Assembly: GCA_004794655.1 (NCBI GenBank) | Contig: SMMW01000046.1 | Location: 5,691,501-5,755,500 of the forward strand | From: Marisa cornuarietis | Taxonomy: Eukaryota > Mollusca > Gastropoda > Architaenioglossa > Ampullariidae | Length of the DNA: 64,000 nt | Direction of reading: 5' to 3' | Shown: one piece after another, positions 36,937 through 47,160 of the stretch | How positions within the stretch are numbered: the stretch's first letter is position 1 | Layout: the number at the start of each line of letters is the position of its first letter | Translations under genes and position numbers: made by a program | The notes under the pieces: model-generated | Told to the model about the DNA's origin: nothing | What the model saw: only the letters and a program-made list of their open reading frames with translations | The model's database searches: none

Positions 36937-38513
36937 ATGGCGTGTGTAACATCGAACTGTACGCCAGGCACCAACATGTCTGTCACGAACCGAACATCAT
37001 ATAACTGTCTAAACAATCCTGACCACATGATTAGTTTTGACATGTATGATATCATATCAAGCAAAGTGCAGTGTGGCATCATACCTCCAGCATGTCTGAT
37101 TGGAGCAGCTACCAACTTCCTAAACCTGATTCTCTTCTACCGACAGGGACTCCGAGATCGCATCAATCTTTGTCTCTTCTGCCTCGCTTTCGTGGACCTC
37201 ATGTTTGCAGGATGTCTTCTTGTGATGGTTTCTTTCTGTTTTATTGGAATGTTTGCACCCGACGAGAAAGAGTTCTGGAGAGTAACATTATTAAAGTACG
37301 TCATCAATTTTCTTTACGGTTTCGCCTACTCGTCTGGGTGGCTGACGATGATCATCGCCGTTGAGCGGTGCGCGTGTGTCATCCTTCCTATGAAGGCGGC
37401 GACACTCATCAGCACGAAGAACACAGCTGTAGTTCTCATGATGACGATTCTGCTTCTACATCTTCTTTGTGGGGTGTATGCTGCTAAGGAAAAAGTGGTT
37501 TTAGTAATAGATCCTAACACTGAGGAAAAAATGTTTATTCTTACTACGACAGATTTTTATCTGAATAATTTATTTTTCAGAACTATTGAAACTATCGTCT
37601 TATCTCAAATATACTTTTTCACTTTCGTTGTAGTTTTTTTGGCGACAGTCATCACCGTAGTTCAACTAAACAAAGCGATGATGTGGCGGAAGATCACAGC
37701 CAGGTAAGTAATACTTGAAGATCAACAAGATGTTTTCAACCGACTTGTAATATGCAATATAAAATTATAATTTAGTTAAAGTGTGTAAAATTGCATGTAT
37801 TTATGCCCATAATAATTGTTCAGGGTTTTTTTTTTCTTTTATCTGTTTTCTCCTTACTACTCCTCTTAAAAATACGAATAAAAGATTAAAAGATCCAGCT
37901 TTAAACCAAGAGCTCCAAACTCCTTGATTAGCCAGACAGATATGTTCGCAAACCAAATTCCCCATAAAGTTACGATATTTTCCTCTGAACCATTCTGAAT
38001 TGCAAAATATTACCTTTACAATGTTTCCTCTTAATTTAATACCGTGTATAATAAATATGTATAAAGGAGTGAGAACGATACAAGGGATATTAACAAGGTA
38101 AATTAAATGATCCAACTTCGCAAGCAAACATAATTTTTAAAGAAGACATTTCACACTGTATAAAGCCACCCCGTACCCTTAATCTGTTATTCTATGCTTC
38201 ACTCGGCAGTTCATACATGAAAGGTCACGTGGTTCTGATGCGGACGCTCGTGATGGTATCCAGCTTCTATCTTCTGCGCACTGTCCCCAGTATTGCTCTG
38301 GCCTTGACGCGATTCACTGTCCAAGAATTTCGACACAATGGACTTTACTGTAAGGTCTTCTTTGTGACACACATGTTGAATACGGGTATAGTCATTATTT
38401 ACTCGGCCATCAACTTCTTCGTCTACATCACAATGTCTTCACGTCTTCGTAACGAGCTTCGCCTGCTTTTCCATTGTGGAAGAATTTCCATTTCTTCTAA
38501 AAATGAAAACTAA
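36937..38513 (+). CDS. Rhodopsin-like GPCR 2, gastropod chemosensory-receptor-like, two exons, 356 aa
   Basis: Exon 1 36937-37703, exon 2 38210-38513; 1071 nt. The donor AG|GTAAGT is the best of the array, and the intron is the shortest (506 nt). I chose ATG 36937 because the 22 codons before it open on TTG, and because the protein then starts MACVTSNC with sequons NCT, NMS and NRT, like the other members. TM1 GAATNFLNLILFYRQGLRDR; TM2 LCLFCLAFVDLMF (Asp kept); TM3 end AVERCACVILPMK; TM6 LLRTVPSIAL (Pro kept, Cys and Trp of CWxP both lost); TM7 YSAINFFVYITMSSRL. N-terminal Cys (YNCLNN) and ECL3 Cys (LYCKVF) are conserved; neither Cys3.25 nor an ECL2 Cys is present. The C-terminus ends RISISSKNEN. 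This and gene 1 are the divergent members. Confidence 0.9.
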
Positions 38514-38655
38514 GTATATTAATTCTTAATTATTATGCCTTTGTGGTATTGACATTATGTGATACATAGTGTTATAATTTACTTACCGGTGAAATTCAAT
38601 TTAAAATCTTTTTAGAGTGTCAGTCTGCCGGACACATTCACAGGTTGGTACTGTC

Positions 38656-38661
38656 AATAAA
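38656..38661 (+). terminator. Polyadenylation signal candidate for GPCR 2
   Basis: AATAAA, 143 nt after the stop codon. Position is suitable; usage unproven. Confidence 0.4.
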
Positions 38662-40985
38662 AGCGTAAAATTAAGTCATCTATTAGTGTGACAGATTGAA
38701 TGATCGTAATGAACCTTGCAACTTTATTATTGAAATCTAATCTCTGATAGTCCTTAGGTGCGGCGTTTGTATAGCTTTCAGCATTATTTACACGTTATGG
38801 TGAAAATCTGCTGGCATTACCTATACATTATGTGTGGATAAGCAAGACATTTTGTTTATCATGTATTTTATAAACTAGGCTTAATTATTTAAAAATGATT
38901 GGTAAATGTCCATTTATTTCTCATTTGCTTGATAAGGACTTTAGCACGCATGCTGTTAAAAATTACTTGATACACAACTTCCTTTGTGGCTTAGTCTTTT
39001 CTATTCTAAAGACTTACCTTCCAAGATACCACCACCTCCTACAGGTTTGTGAAACGTACTGAACGTTATTGAAAGAAAGGAAATTAATGCTCCAGAGAAT
39101 AGTCTGCCAGAGTTTTCCTAGGTTTTAAGTGCTGTTTTCTTTGATCCCCCTTTGTCAGTGCAAGATTGATTTGTCTTTACCTAGCTCGTCCCCGGGCATG
39201 TTGCGACGATTTGTTGCTGCTGCAGCTACAGTTCCCTCCACCCCCAACTTCTCTCTTCCAGGTTTTCTACTCCATCCCGCAACCTGTCGTATTCCGCATG
39301 AAAATGGCTTTCCGTCGTATGTCTGACATTGAAACTCCAGCTCCATTCATGCTGCTGACACGGTGGAGCTAGGGAGGCGCTGGTTGATGAGCAGGAGAAC
39401 TTTTAAAATGGCATCCTTGCTGCTGATGACGGCCTACTCCACGATGATCTTCCTGGAGATTAGACTTCTTTGCTGACGCCGGCGATGAAGGGACTGACGC
39501 GGTGGTCTGGGTGTTAATAATAGATTGATGCACTTAATAACTTTCTACTAAGGTTGTAATTTTACCTCCCCTTCCCGCCTATAGTTTGATTAATCCTTGT
39601 GTTTCGACCTCCCTCAGGGGAAAAGATCTCATGCAGAGAGTGTACCTTAGTTAAATTAGCTTCTCCGAAATTTATAATGTGTTGTAGTCAATGTAGATGT
39701 GTGGGGGACACTGGGTGTCTCTGAGACCATGTTTCTAGTCTTCAAAAGACGACTAGTCCGATGGCAACTGCAAAGTGAGTGAAGCTTATTAGGACAAATT
39801 TTCAGCATGTGTCGCAAAAGCAGCAGCAACAGCAACATATAATGTCCTTCTCAGTTGTGTTAAGGGCATTAATGATGCTTCTGCTTGTGTTGGTTGTTAT
39901 TCTGCATACTATTAACTCAATGCAAACCTCGTTAAAAATAGGTTTGAAGCGATGTAACAAAATAGAGAACTGGTTTTACATTTTAAATGCAACAATTTTT
40001 TTACTTGAGTGATCAATGCCTTTTAAGTTAAGAAAATGATTCAAAACTTGAAATTGGCCAGCATGATGAAGATAAGTCGTTCGTAAACTGACGTTTTAAC
40101 GTATAAATAATATTTTGATGAAAACAACGAAATGTGATGTAAAGGTCGTTCAGTAGTGAGACACAACTTCAAGACGTCAAATTAAATCAGGGAGTGGATA
40201 AGTTATTATCTTTCAGGTGTATTAATCACATGTTTATACATTTTTATAGGCAAGTAGGGAATTTTACATGACAAAGCGCAACAGCTTAAATTCATTAAAA
40301 TATCCTCATTAAGACCTCATTAGGTATTGCGACCTCCTCTTAGTTACGACCCAAAAGCTTTTCACGGATGTAATTTTCTACTTGACCATCATTTTTATTT
40401 CGACTAACAGTCTGTGCTCTATTACGACCAAGAATTCGTTTGTTGAACAAAAATAAGGTCTACTCGACTTTTGATATTTGGACGATGTGGTGTTATGTGG
40501 GACAATAATTATGGTCAAAGTGGGGTCGATTCGAGTCTTGGGGCGGGAGTGATTGTGAGTCGAAATGACTGCCCCACCCCACTCCATATGTTCAGTGTTG
40601 TTTTTTGTTAATCAGTCACTTTACTTCGTTAACGTGAATGTGTGTGCGACATTTGTTTGTTATGCATAAATCACAGTTAAATGACTATACCTAGTGCATT
40701 TTAAGAACATCTTTGTCTACCCATTACATGCACAGGATTCAGTTGTTCTTACCTGGAGAGTTAGTTCCATTACACATCTTCAATAAAGCTCAATAAAGCT
40801 GAAATAAACATTACCAAGCAAAAGAGAAAATGACAAAGAAAAAAACTAAGACATCATATTAGGAGCTTTATTTTCGATATTAAAAATAAATGAACTTTTA
40901 TATGTGGAAGAGAAGCAGACTGAGACCTCTCTTAGTCACGATCCGACGACCTTTTTTAACAAGTCCTAATAGGTTGGGTTTTTTT

Positions 40986-41019
<34 letters not shown>

Positions 41020-41478
41020 GCACACTCAACAGAGAGGTGTCCATTAAGACAACAAGAATGAATCGATGGGCACAGCTTTTGAATAATGGAATTAATTATG
41101 TGCATTTAAATTTAAAGCAAATATTGTAGTTAATGATAATAATAATAAGACGTGTTTTATGTTTAATATAATTAATAAGGACGAACGCTGATGAATTTTA
41201 TGTGATGTTGAGTACATCTATTCGACCCTCAAGACAATAAAGGATCATTAATTCTTTAGACACTTGATGCTGGTATCCATGCAAAAGTATTGCGTTATTT
41301 TGAAATGGATAAATGTTTAATCCCCCAAAATAAATGGCACATTTATGCTAGAATATAATCTTTGCTCTTATTTATTTTACCTACATTGTGTATTACTGCG
41401 TATTGCATTACATTTTTAGTGACTCAAAGTACGATAAAGTAAAAGAAAAGTAATTTTGTATTCATGTATTTCTTACAG
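38662..41478. other. Intergenic; no gene seen
   Basis: Short frames near 39129-39372 (Pro/Ser-rich) and 39779-40012 (Gln run and hydrophobic stretch) have no recognisable domain. A CT/CA tract lies near 40985-41023. I looked for the first exon that should accompany the receptor relic at 41479 and did not find one. Confidence 0.5.
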
Positions 41479-41581
41479 CTCATACTTCATGTTAATGCAG
41501 ACGCTGGTATTGCCCTCTACATGTATTGTTTACATTTTGCGTAGCCTTAACTCGAACAACTGTCTCAAACCTCTAAAGTGA
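41479..41581 (+). pseudogene. Fossil second exon of a sixth GPCR
   Basis: After TTTCTTACAG (acceptor, AG at 41477-41478) the bases read, in the same phase as the intact second exons, SSYFMLMQTLVL then CIVYILRSLN. This lines up with SSYMKGHVVLMRTLVM..FYLLRTVPS of gene 2 and ..LMRMLVAVSCVYILCTAPN of genes 3-5. The frame then loses similarity and ends at TGA 41579-41581; ECL3 and TM7 are gone. It lies between genes 2 and 3 on the same strand as the array, where a sixth copy would be expected. Confidence 0.7.
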
Positions 41582-41633
41582 AAACTAAAAATCCTGCGTT
41601 GTCCATGTCAGTCGGTCATGGGAGAGAGAAAAA

Positions 41634-41907
41634 GGTAAAGGTTATCTCTTAACCTTTTCTGGTCGTTGGGGGGGAGGGGGTAGAGGTGTTACAGACCGTA
41701 CTTTTATTGGGGCCAGCTATGCATAAGGGCGGTGCCCATCTCCTCTCCCTAGCTGCCTTATCTTTCCCAACCCTCTATGGAGTCAGGTACCCATTTTTGC
41801 CAGCTAGATCAACTGGGGGAAGCTTGCACCGCTTATCGGGAATTGAACCACACGCTACCAGTTCGGACGACAGCGCTCTAACCACTCGGCCATCTGCTTC
41901 CTGCTTT
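41634..41907 (-). mobile_element. tRNA-Leu-type SINE with 15-bp target-site duplication
   Basis: Flanked by identical ATGGGAGAGAGAAAA at 41618-41632 and 41908-41922. On the minus strand it begins AAAGCAGGAAGCAG, then has a Pol III A box (TGGCCGAGTGG) and B box (GGTTCAATTCC), both as in tRNA-Leu. A tRNA-unrelated body follows, and it finishes in a TAACCTTTACC-type tail. The head and both duplications are intact, so this is a fairly young insertion. It is not a functional tRNA gene. Confidence 0.93.
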
Positions 41908-42201
41908 ATGGGAGAGAGAAAAGTTTTCTGTTTAAGGTCACTCACAGAAATATGCCACATCACACAGTTAGACACATTGCTGTACTAATCACGCCCAAGC
42001 TTGCACAAGTTGGTAGTATTGAGCTCATGCAGACACCAAAACAAGTTAACAGAGTAGAGAACCACTGGAATGACGCCAGCAACTGTAGCATACACCGGCC
42101 GGATGGCAGAAACACCTACCCTAGCTCTTTCCCCAAAAGTATGCATAATAACATAAAAGCCTTCTGAATAGTGATAATGATACATGCAAAAAGGTTAAAA
42201 T

Positions 42202-42204
<3 letters not shown>

Positions 42205-42251
<47 letters not shown>

Positions 42252-42270
42252 GCACGCACGCACGCGCGCG
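42205..42270. repeat. (CA)n microsatellite with CGCA end
   Basis: A CA run passing into CGCACGCACG and GCGCGCG. Confidence 0.95.
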
Positions 42271-43528
42271 AAAGGACACACATGCACACAGGTATTGATA
42301 ATGAGATAAAGTCATATGCAGCTAACAGCATGTTTGGAAAAGGTAGGTCTTAAGGCCAGACTTGAAAGCAGCATTAACCTTACTCCCTATCACGTAATCA
42401 CAAAACGTCCAGTAGAATATTTATCATAAAATACATCCTACACTAGATGCCTGCCGTTAACTGTGTCAAGATGAAAGAAAGATGGCAACAAAGCTGATTT
42501 TACTTACTTTTACAAAATAGTTGAATAGAGTTGAACACATGTAGAACTCCTTAACACACTCCTAGGTAAAATAAAAACAACTGAAATAAAGTAATCCCAC
42601 CTTATATCAGTCACACCCGATATTATTACATAGACAGGTATTCCCTAAATATCTTTTTAAAATATTTAGCTAAATTTTATAAATATATGAAGAGAAAAAA
42701 GACAATGAAGAAATAAAAAGTATGCATATAAAGATATCCACATGGACTTGCACATACCTACAAATAGTCCCATCTCTTTATAGATGTTAACAATATTACT
42801 GAACAACTTCTGTTATCCACGACCTCTTGAAATGTGAAATGTGGTCAAACTCACATGGGAATTGCGGTAAGCACCATTTCTTTCCTAATGCAGTGGTTGC
42901 AATCAATTTGTTCAACTTATTAATTACACACGGAACTCACGAACGGCTAAGATAGTCTTTTGCTTAAATGCTTAAATGCTTTAGAAACACGCACAAGAAA
43001 GTAAAAATGATCCGCAAATATTTTCTTCGTGTAATATTTACCACTAGGTAAACCATTGTGAAAAACTATATATTGACTATTTGTACGCTCAGTTTTATTT
43101 TATTCTTTTAAACTAAAAATGAGGCAACATAATCCAAGTTTTGCTTACTTTCAAATTAATGTCTGCGTACGAGGATTGTCTTTATAACGGAATGTTCAAA
43201 TCGAAGTTCACATAATTTTTCTATAATAACATAATTACTGTATGGCATCTTTACATCAATTTTCTTTAAAGTTCAACTTTGAAATATTTTCTTTTTTACC
43301 TCTACGATCCAGGAAATGTGGAACAATTTTTTTCATCTTTTTCGGTTTTACCAGTATTTGTGATTAGTATTTGCACATGATTTTCTTCTCGCCCCACCCA
43401 CTTTTTTGATTGCACCACAGACAATAAAAAGCCTAGGACGGGCACACTTAAACAGCAAATATAATAGTACAAGACACTCAACAGAGCAATCACTTGGTGC
43501 TCAGAGATGCTATTCGTTAAGCCCTAAC
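42271..43528 (+). other. 5' flank of GPCR gene 3
   Basis: No gene. A pyrimidine-rich tract ending TTGATTGCACCACAG at 43420 could be an acceptor for a 5'UTR intron about 110 nt before the ATG; weak. Confidence 0.35.
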
Positions 43529-46500
43529 ATGTGTTGTAATGACACTAACTTTTCGTCAGTGACGAATTTTTCTATCAAATATGAAACTCTTGATATGGTT
43601 AAAAACTGTCCTGACAGTATCATGACTTTGAAAACCTTTCAGGCTATTGACAGAGCCATGTCTTGTGGTGTAGCTCCTTCTTTTTTTCTGGTGGGAGCAC
43701 CGGCCAACATCCTCAGCATGGTCATCTTCTATCGTCAGGGACTGCGAGATCGGATGAACCTCTGCCTCTTCTGTCTCGCCTTCACTGATCTCATGTATGT
43801 GGCCGCTCTATTCCTCATCGGGTCTGTCTGTTTTCTTGGCTTCTTCATACCTGAACAAGAACAGCTGTGGAGATGGAATTTCATTCTTCATTCACTAAAT
43901 TTTTTATACGGATCTCTGTACTTGTCCGGGTGTTTGACGATGATAATCGCTGTAGAGCGGTGCGTGTGTGTCATGTTCCCCATGAAGGCCGCGACACTCA
44001 TCAGTACAAAGACCATGGGGGTGATTCTGTGCTTGACATTTTTGTTTATTCAATTACTGTGTGGTGTGTATGCCATTAAACAGTATCTTCTCACTTGGAA
44101 AGATGAGGAAACTGGGCAGTACTTTTCTGTTCCCGTTTATACCGATCTGTACCTTAACTATAGCGTCTTTGGTATTATTGAAAATATCGTATTATCGTGT
44201 ATCTCTTTCTTCACTTTCACTTGTGTATTTTTAGCCACACTAGCCACAGTCATAAGGCTGTACACTGCTCAGACTTGGAGAAAATCCACAAGGTAGGTTA
44301 TTAAGGTTTACTATAAAGATAATAAGGGATAATTATGTATGTAATATATTTATGCAGTACTTACAGCTTAACTTCAACCTACATTTTTCTCCATCAGAGA
44401 ACTTTTTCTTAGGAAACGTCGATGCCATTCCTGTCAACATGACATGTCTGTCAATATAGGTAAATCTATGGTGCCTGTAAACGGTGCTCCTTGCTGGCAA
44501 AGGGGAAATTTAGTTAAACTAGTGACTGTTGAGGAGTTGGGGTTTTTTGTGTAGTGTGCTAGGTACAATCATCGGCTCGCATAATTCGTCAAACTACTGT
44601 TCTGAAATATATTGGAAAATCCTAAGCACCTCCCTGAGCAAAGAGAGAACAGAGAGAATGAAATCAACGACAAAGAAGGGCTTTTATTTCTTGTATCTCA
44701 AAGTTGAAAAAGAACAATTTGTGGAAAATCGACTCCCATTTTTTGTAGTTATATTAATAATATAATAATAAAGTATATTTATATAGCGCTTTATCCCACC
44801 ATCAAAGGCAGACTCAAAGCTCTTGACAAAATAGGTAAAAACACATAAACATAAAATAATGGGTGCTGATAAAAAAACAATGAGATTATTGTGTGACAGC
44901 AGCCACTCATGTTAAGTAGGTGAACGCCATCAGCACAGATGCAGTCAGTAGCCTTGCCATTGCATGAAATCTTTGGTAAGTCAATAAAGTTCTGCTTCTA
45001 AAAGTAGCAAAAAAGTTATTATGATGTTTGTATAGAAGCTCAAATTTTGATCTCTGGTTCAGTGGCTTAACTTTCGCTGACTGAAACCTGGTTCCATAAT
45101 CACAACTCGATCTTGTTAGAGCATCATAACGGCCACAGTGAGATTAGTTTCACACAGATGCACAATGTCAGCAAAGATAGTCAAATGAAAGATGAATCAT
45201 CCGAACAGTAGGGCGTAGACAGTAGACACTATCAGACTACATCCGTGCTGGCTCTCCACGGCCCTGAGTTCACATCTACAGCTCGGACAGCCATTGTGTC
45301 GTCTGTAGGATCGCAGAATACTGTGAATACATTAACAGAGACCCGGGTCAACGGAGCTAACATCGCCAGAAGACTGCTGGTATCGATTTAATCACAAAAC
45401 GGAGGAAAACTGCATGAAAATTTTATAGCAAATGACTGTGTGATCTTCAAGATCTTCAGAAGAAACCGTTAGGCAGAAAAGACCGGCAGTCGACTGGAAA
45501 TCAAAAAGTCGCTGAAGTAAACAAAATTCAAACAGTCCTGCGTAGTAACGACGCAACGAAAAAAGCACCGACCTACACAGTGGGCACCGAAAACACAACA
45601 AACTAAAAAAAAAAAAATACAAAAATTGCGGAGAGCCTCCCTTAAGCCTGTTAGGCGAGGGGACGTCACTCCATGCCATTCCTTTAAAGTGGTGTAATAC
45701 GTATTTAACGACTAAGTAAAACTAGTTACAGTATACTTTTCCTTAACAATATAAACAGTATTCTATTTCCTACGATAGAAAGGAAAACATTGCCATATTT
45801 AGACAAAGTTCAAAGGCGCCTATTTAATGGCCGCTGTTCCTCAACATTCATACCTTCCCAGTTTGCTGCTGTTGTCAACATTTTTCTGTGAACGTTGTAG
45901 GCGTATAGGACGAGAAATGAAGGGGATAAATCACAGAGATTGCTGGAAATAGTATCTTGCACAATGTTTACACGTAAAAAGTTTGGTTCGGAATATCTAA
46001 AGGCAGTTCACCTGTACTTACATTTATTTTTCATTGTTTGCTTGTTCGTCTTTCTGTCTATTTCTCATATTGTTCATCCATCTTTCGAAACCTACGATAT
46101 GTCTGTCTTTCTGTTTATTTCTGAGTATCTGTCTTTATGTCTGTCACATTCTGTGACATGCAATGTTCAGGATTTTTATTTGTATAGGACAAGCCTTTCC
46201 TCCATTTAAATCTTTTGTCACTTCCAAACCTTGTTTCTCATTTCTCACTGACAGCTCCCACATAAAAAGTCAAGGAGGGCTGATGAGGATGCTGGTGGCC
46301 ATGTCTTGTGTCTACATCCTGTGTACGGCTCCCAACGTGGCCTTGGCTCTGGCAAGATTCACTGTCCCGGAATTTCGTACAGATGGCATGTATTGTAACC
46401 TCTTTCCCTGCATACACATGGTCGGATGGATAATAGCCATGTTCAACTCCTCCATCAACTTTTTTGTTTACCTCGTGATGTCATCGCGCTTCTGTCACGA

Positions 46501-46594
46501 AGTGAAATCATTATTTCTGAGCTTTAACAGTGTGTGCGTCAGGTACAGGAACATAACACACTGTGTGTTTTACGGGTCTGTGAACAGAAAGTAA
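43529..46594 (+). CDS. Rhodopsin-like GPCR 3, gastropod chemosensory-receptor-like, two exons, 367 aa
   Basis: Exon 1 43529-44292, exon 2 46255-46594; 1104 nt. Donor AG|GTAGGT, acceptor CACTGACAG|C. Start chosen at ATG 43529, giving MCCNDTN, the same opening as genes 4 (MSCNETN) and 5 (MCCNETN); the frame runs open upstream but only from a TTG. TM1 GAPANILSMVIFYRQGLRDR; TM2 LCLFCLAFTDLMYV; TM3 end AVERCVCVMFPMK; TM6 YILCTAPNVALALAR; TM7 NSSINFFVYLVMSSRF. Cys pair: KNCPDS in the N-terminus, MYCNLF in ECL3. Sequons NDT and NFS. The tail after TM7 (..VRYRNITHCVFYGSVNRK) differs from genes 4 and 5. The intron (1962 nt) holds a dispersed repeat at about 44756-44840. The TM6 DNA is identical to genes 4 and 5 for 67 nt. 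Confidence 0.92.
44756..44840. repeat. Dispersed repeat terminus with TTATATAGCGCTTTATCCC signature
   Basis: The stretch AATAATAAAGTATATTTATATAGCGCTTTATCCCACC.. followed by ..CTCAAAGCTCTTGACA is paralleled at 53221-53290 in the intron of gene 4 and resembles the GCGCTATACAAATA end at 62850-62870. The shared AGCGCT..CAAAGC(G/T)CT pattern is common at ends of short invertebrate dispersed repeats. Class (SINE or MITE) not determinable here. Confidence 0.6.
44841..46254. other. Remainder of GPCR 3 intron
   Basis: No gene. 45000-45700 may continue the dispersed repeat, but I cannot assign it to a family. Confidence 0.4.
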
Positions 46595-46883
46595 ATATGA
46601 CCAACTGTCAGCATTTTTGTATCTGGCAGACTGTAAAAATATCAACTGTTTTTCACACCAACTTTTGCAAATTGACCTAGCAAATCTAGGGTCATTAAAA
46701 GATATATTTTGTATGTTTTTACATATAATCTGTAATTTTTTTATATTTCAGAAAGGTGCACTGTTAAATGTAAAGTAAAAGTTGGTCTTTTGCACCAGGA
46801 AAGCCTTGAAACACGTCTAGCAACATTCTCTAGTCTGTCATTCTCGTTGTGTGCATAGATATTATTACAAACTATGTATGTGA

Positions 46884-46889
46884 AATAAA
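46884..46889 (+). terminator. Polyadenylation signal candidate for GPCR 3
   Basis: AATAAA 290 nt after the stop codon. Confidence 0.3.
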
Positions 46890-46979
46890 CTTTCTTAAAG
46901 ACGTGACTTGACAACGATGACAATTTTCATGAGGGAAAGACAACAGCACAATCTCGTTCTGAATTTTGTTATATTATGG

Positions 46980-47110
46980 CTGCCATTAAGAAAAACTGTT
47001 TGCCCTATTTCAGTACTTGAACTCACATGTTACCTCATTATATCTCTAAGTCGACGCTCACCCTTAAGTCAGATTCTTACACCCGTTTCGATAATAGTTA
47101 ACACTACTAA
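46980..47110 (+). repeat. 3' flank homologous to the flank of GPCR gene 4
   Basis: The block with AGTACTTGAACTCACATGTT and ACCCGTTTCGATAA matches 54560-54680 downstream of gene 4 (AGTACTTGAAATCACACGTT, CCCCGTTTCGATGA) in order and spacing. This marks the right edge of an old duplication unit; transposons begin just beyond it in both places. Confidence 0.75.
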
Positions 47111-47160
47111 CAATTTTTCAATCCGGCCATCTTGATGCAAAATCAAAATGCCATTTGTAA

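Noticed and set aside
41830..41905. Genuine tRNA-Leu gene
   Set aside because: A and B boxes are present, but the sequence continues into a SINE body bounded by target duplications, and no proper 3' acceptor strand is seen.
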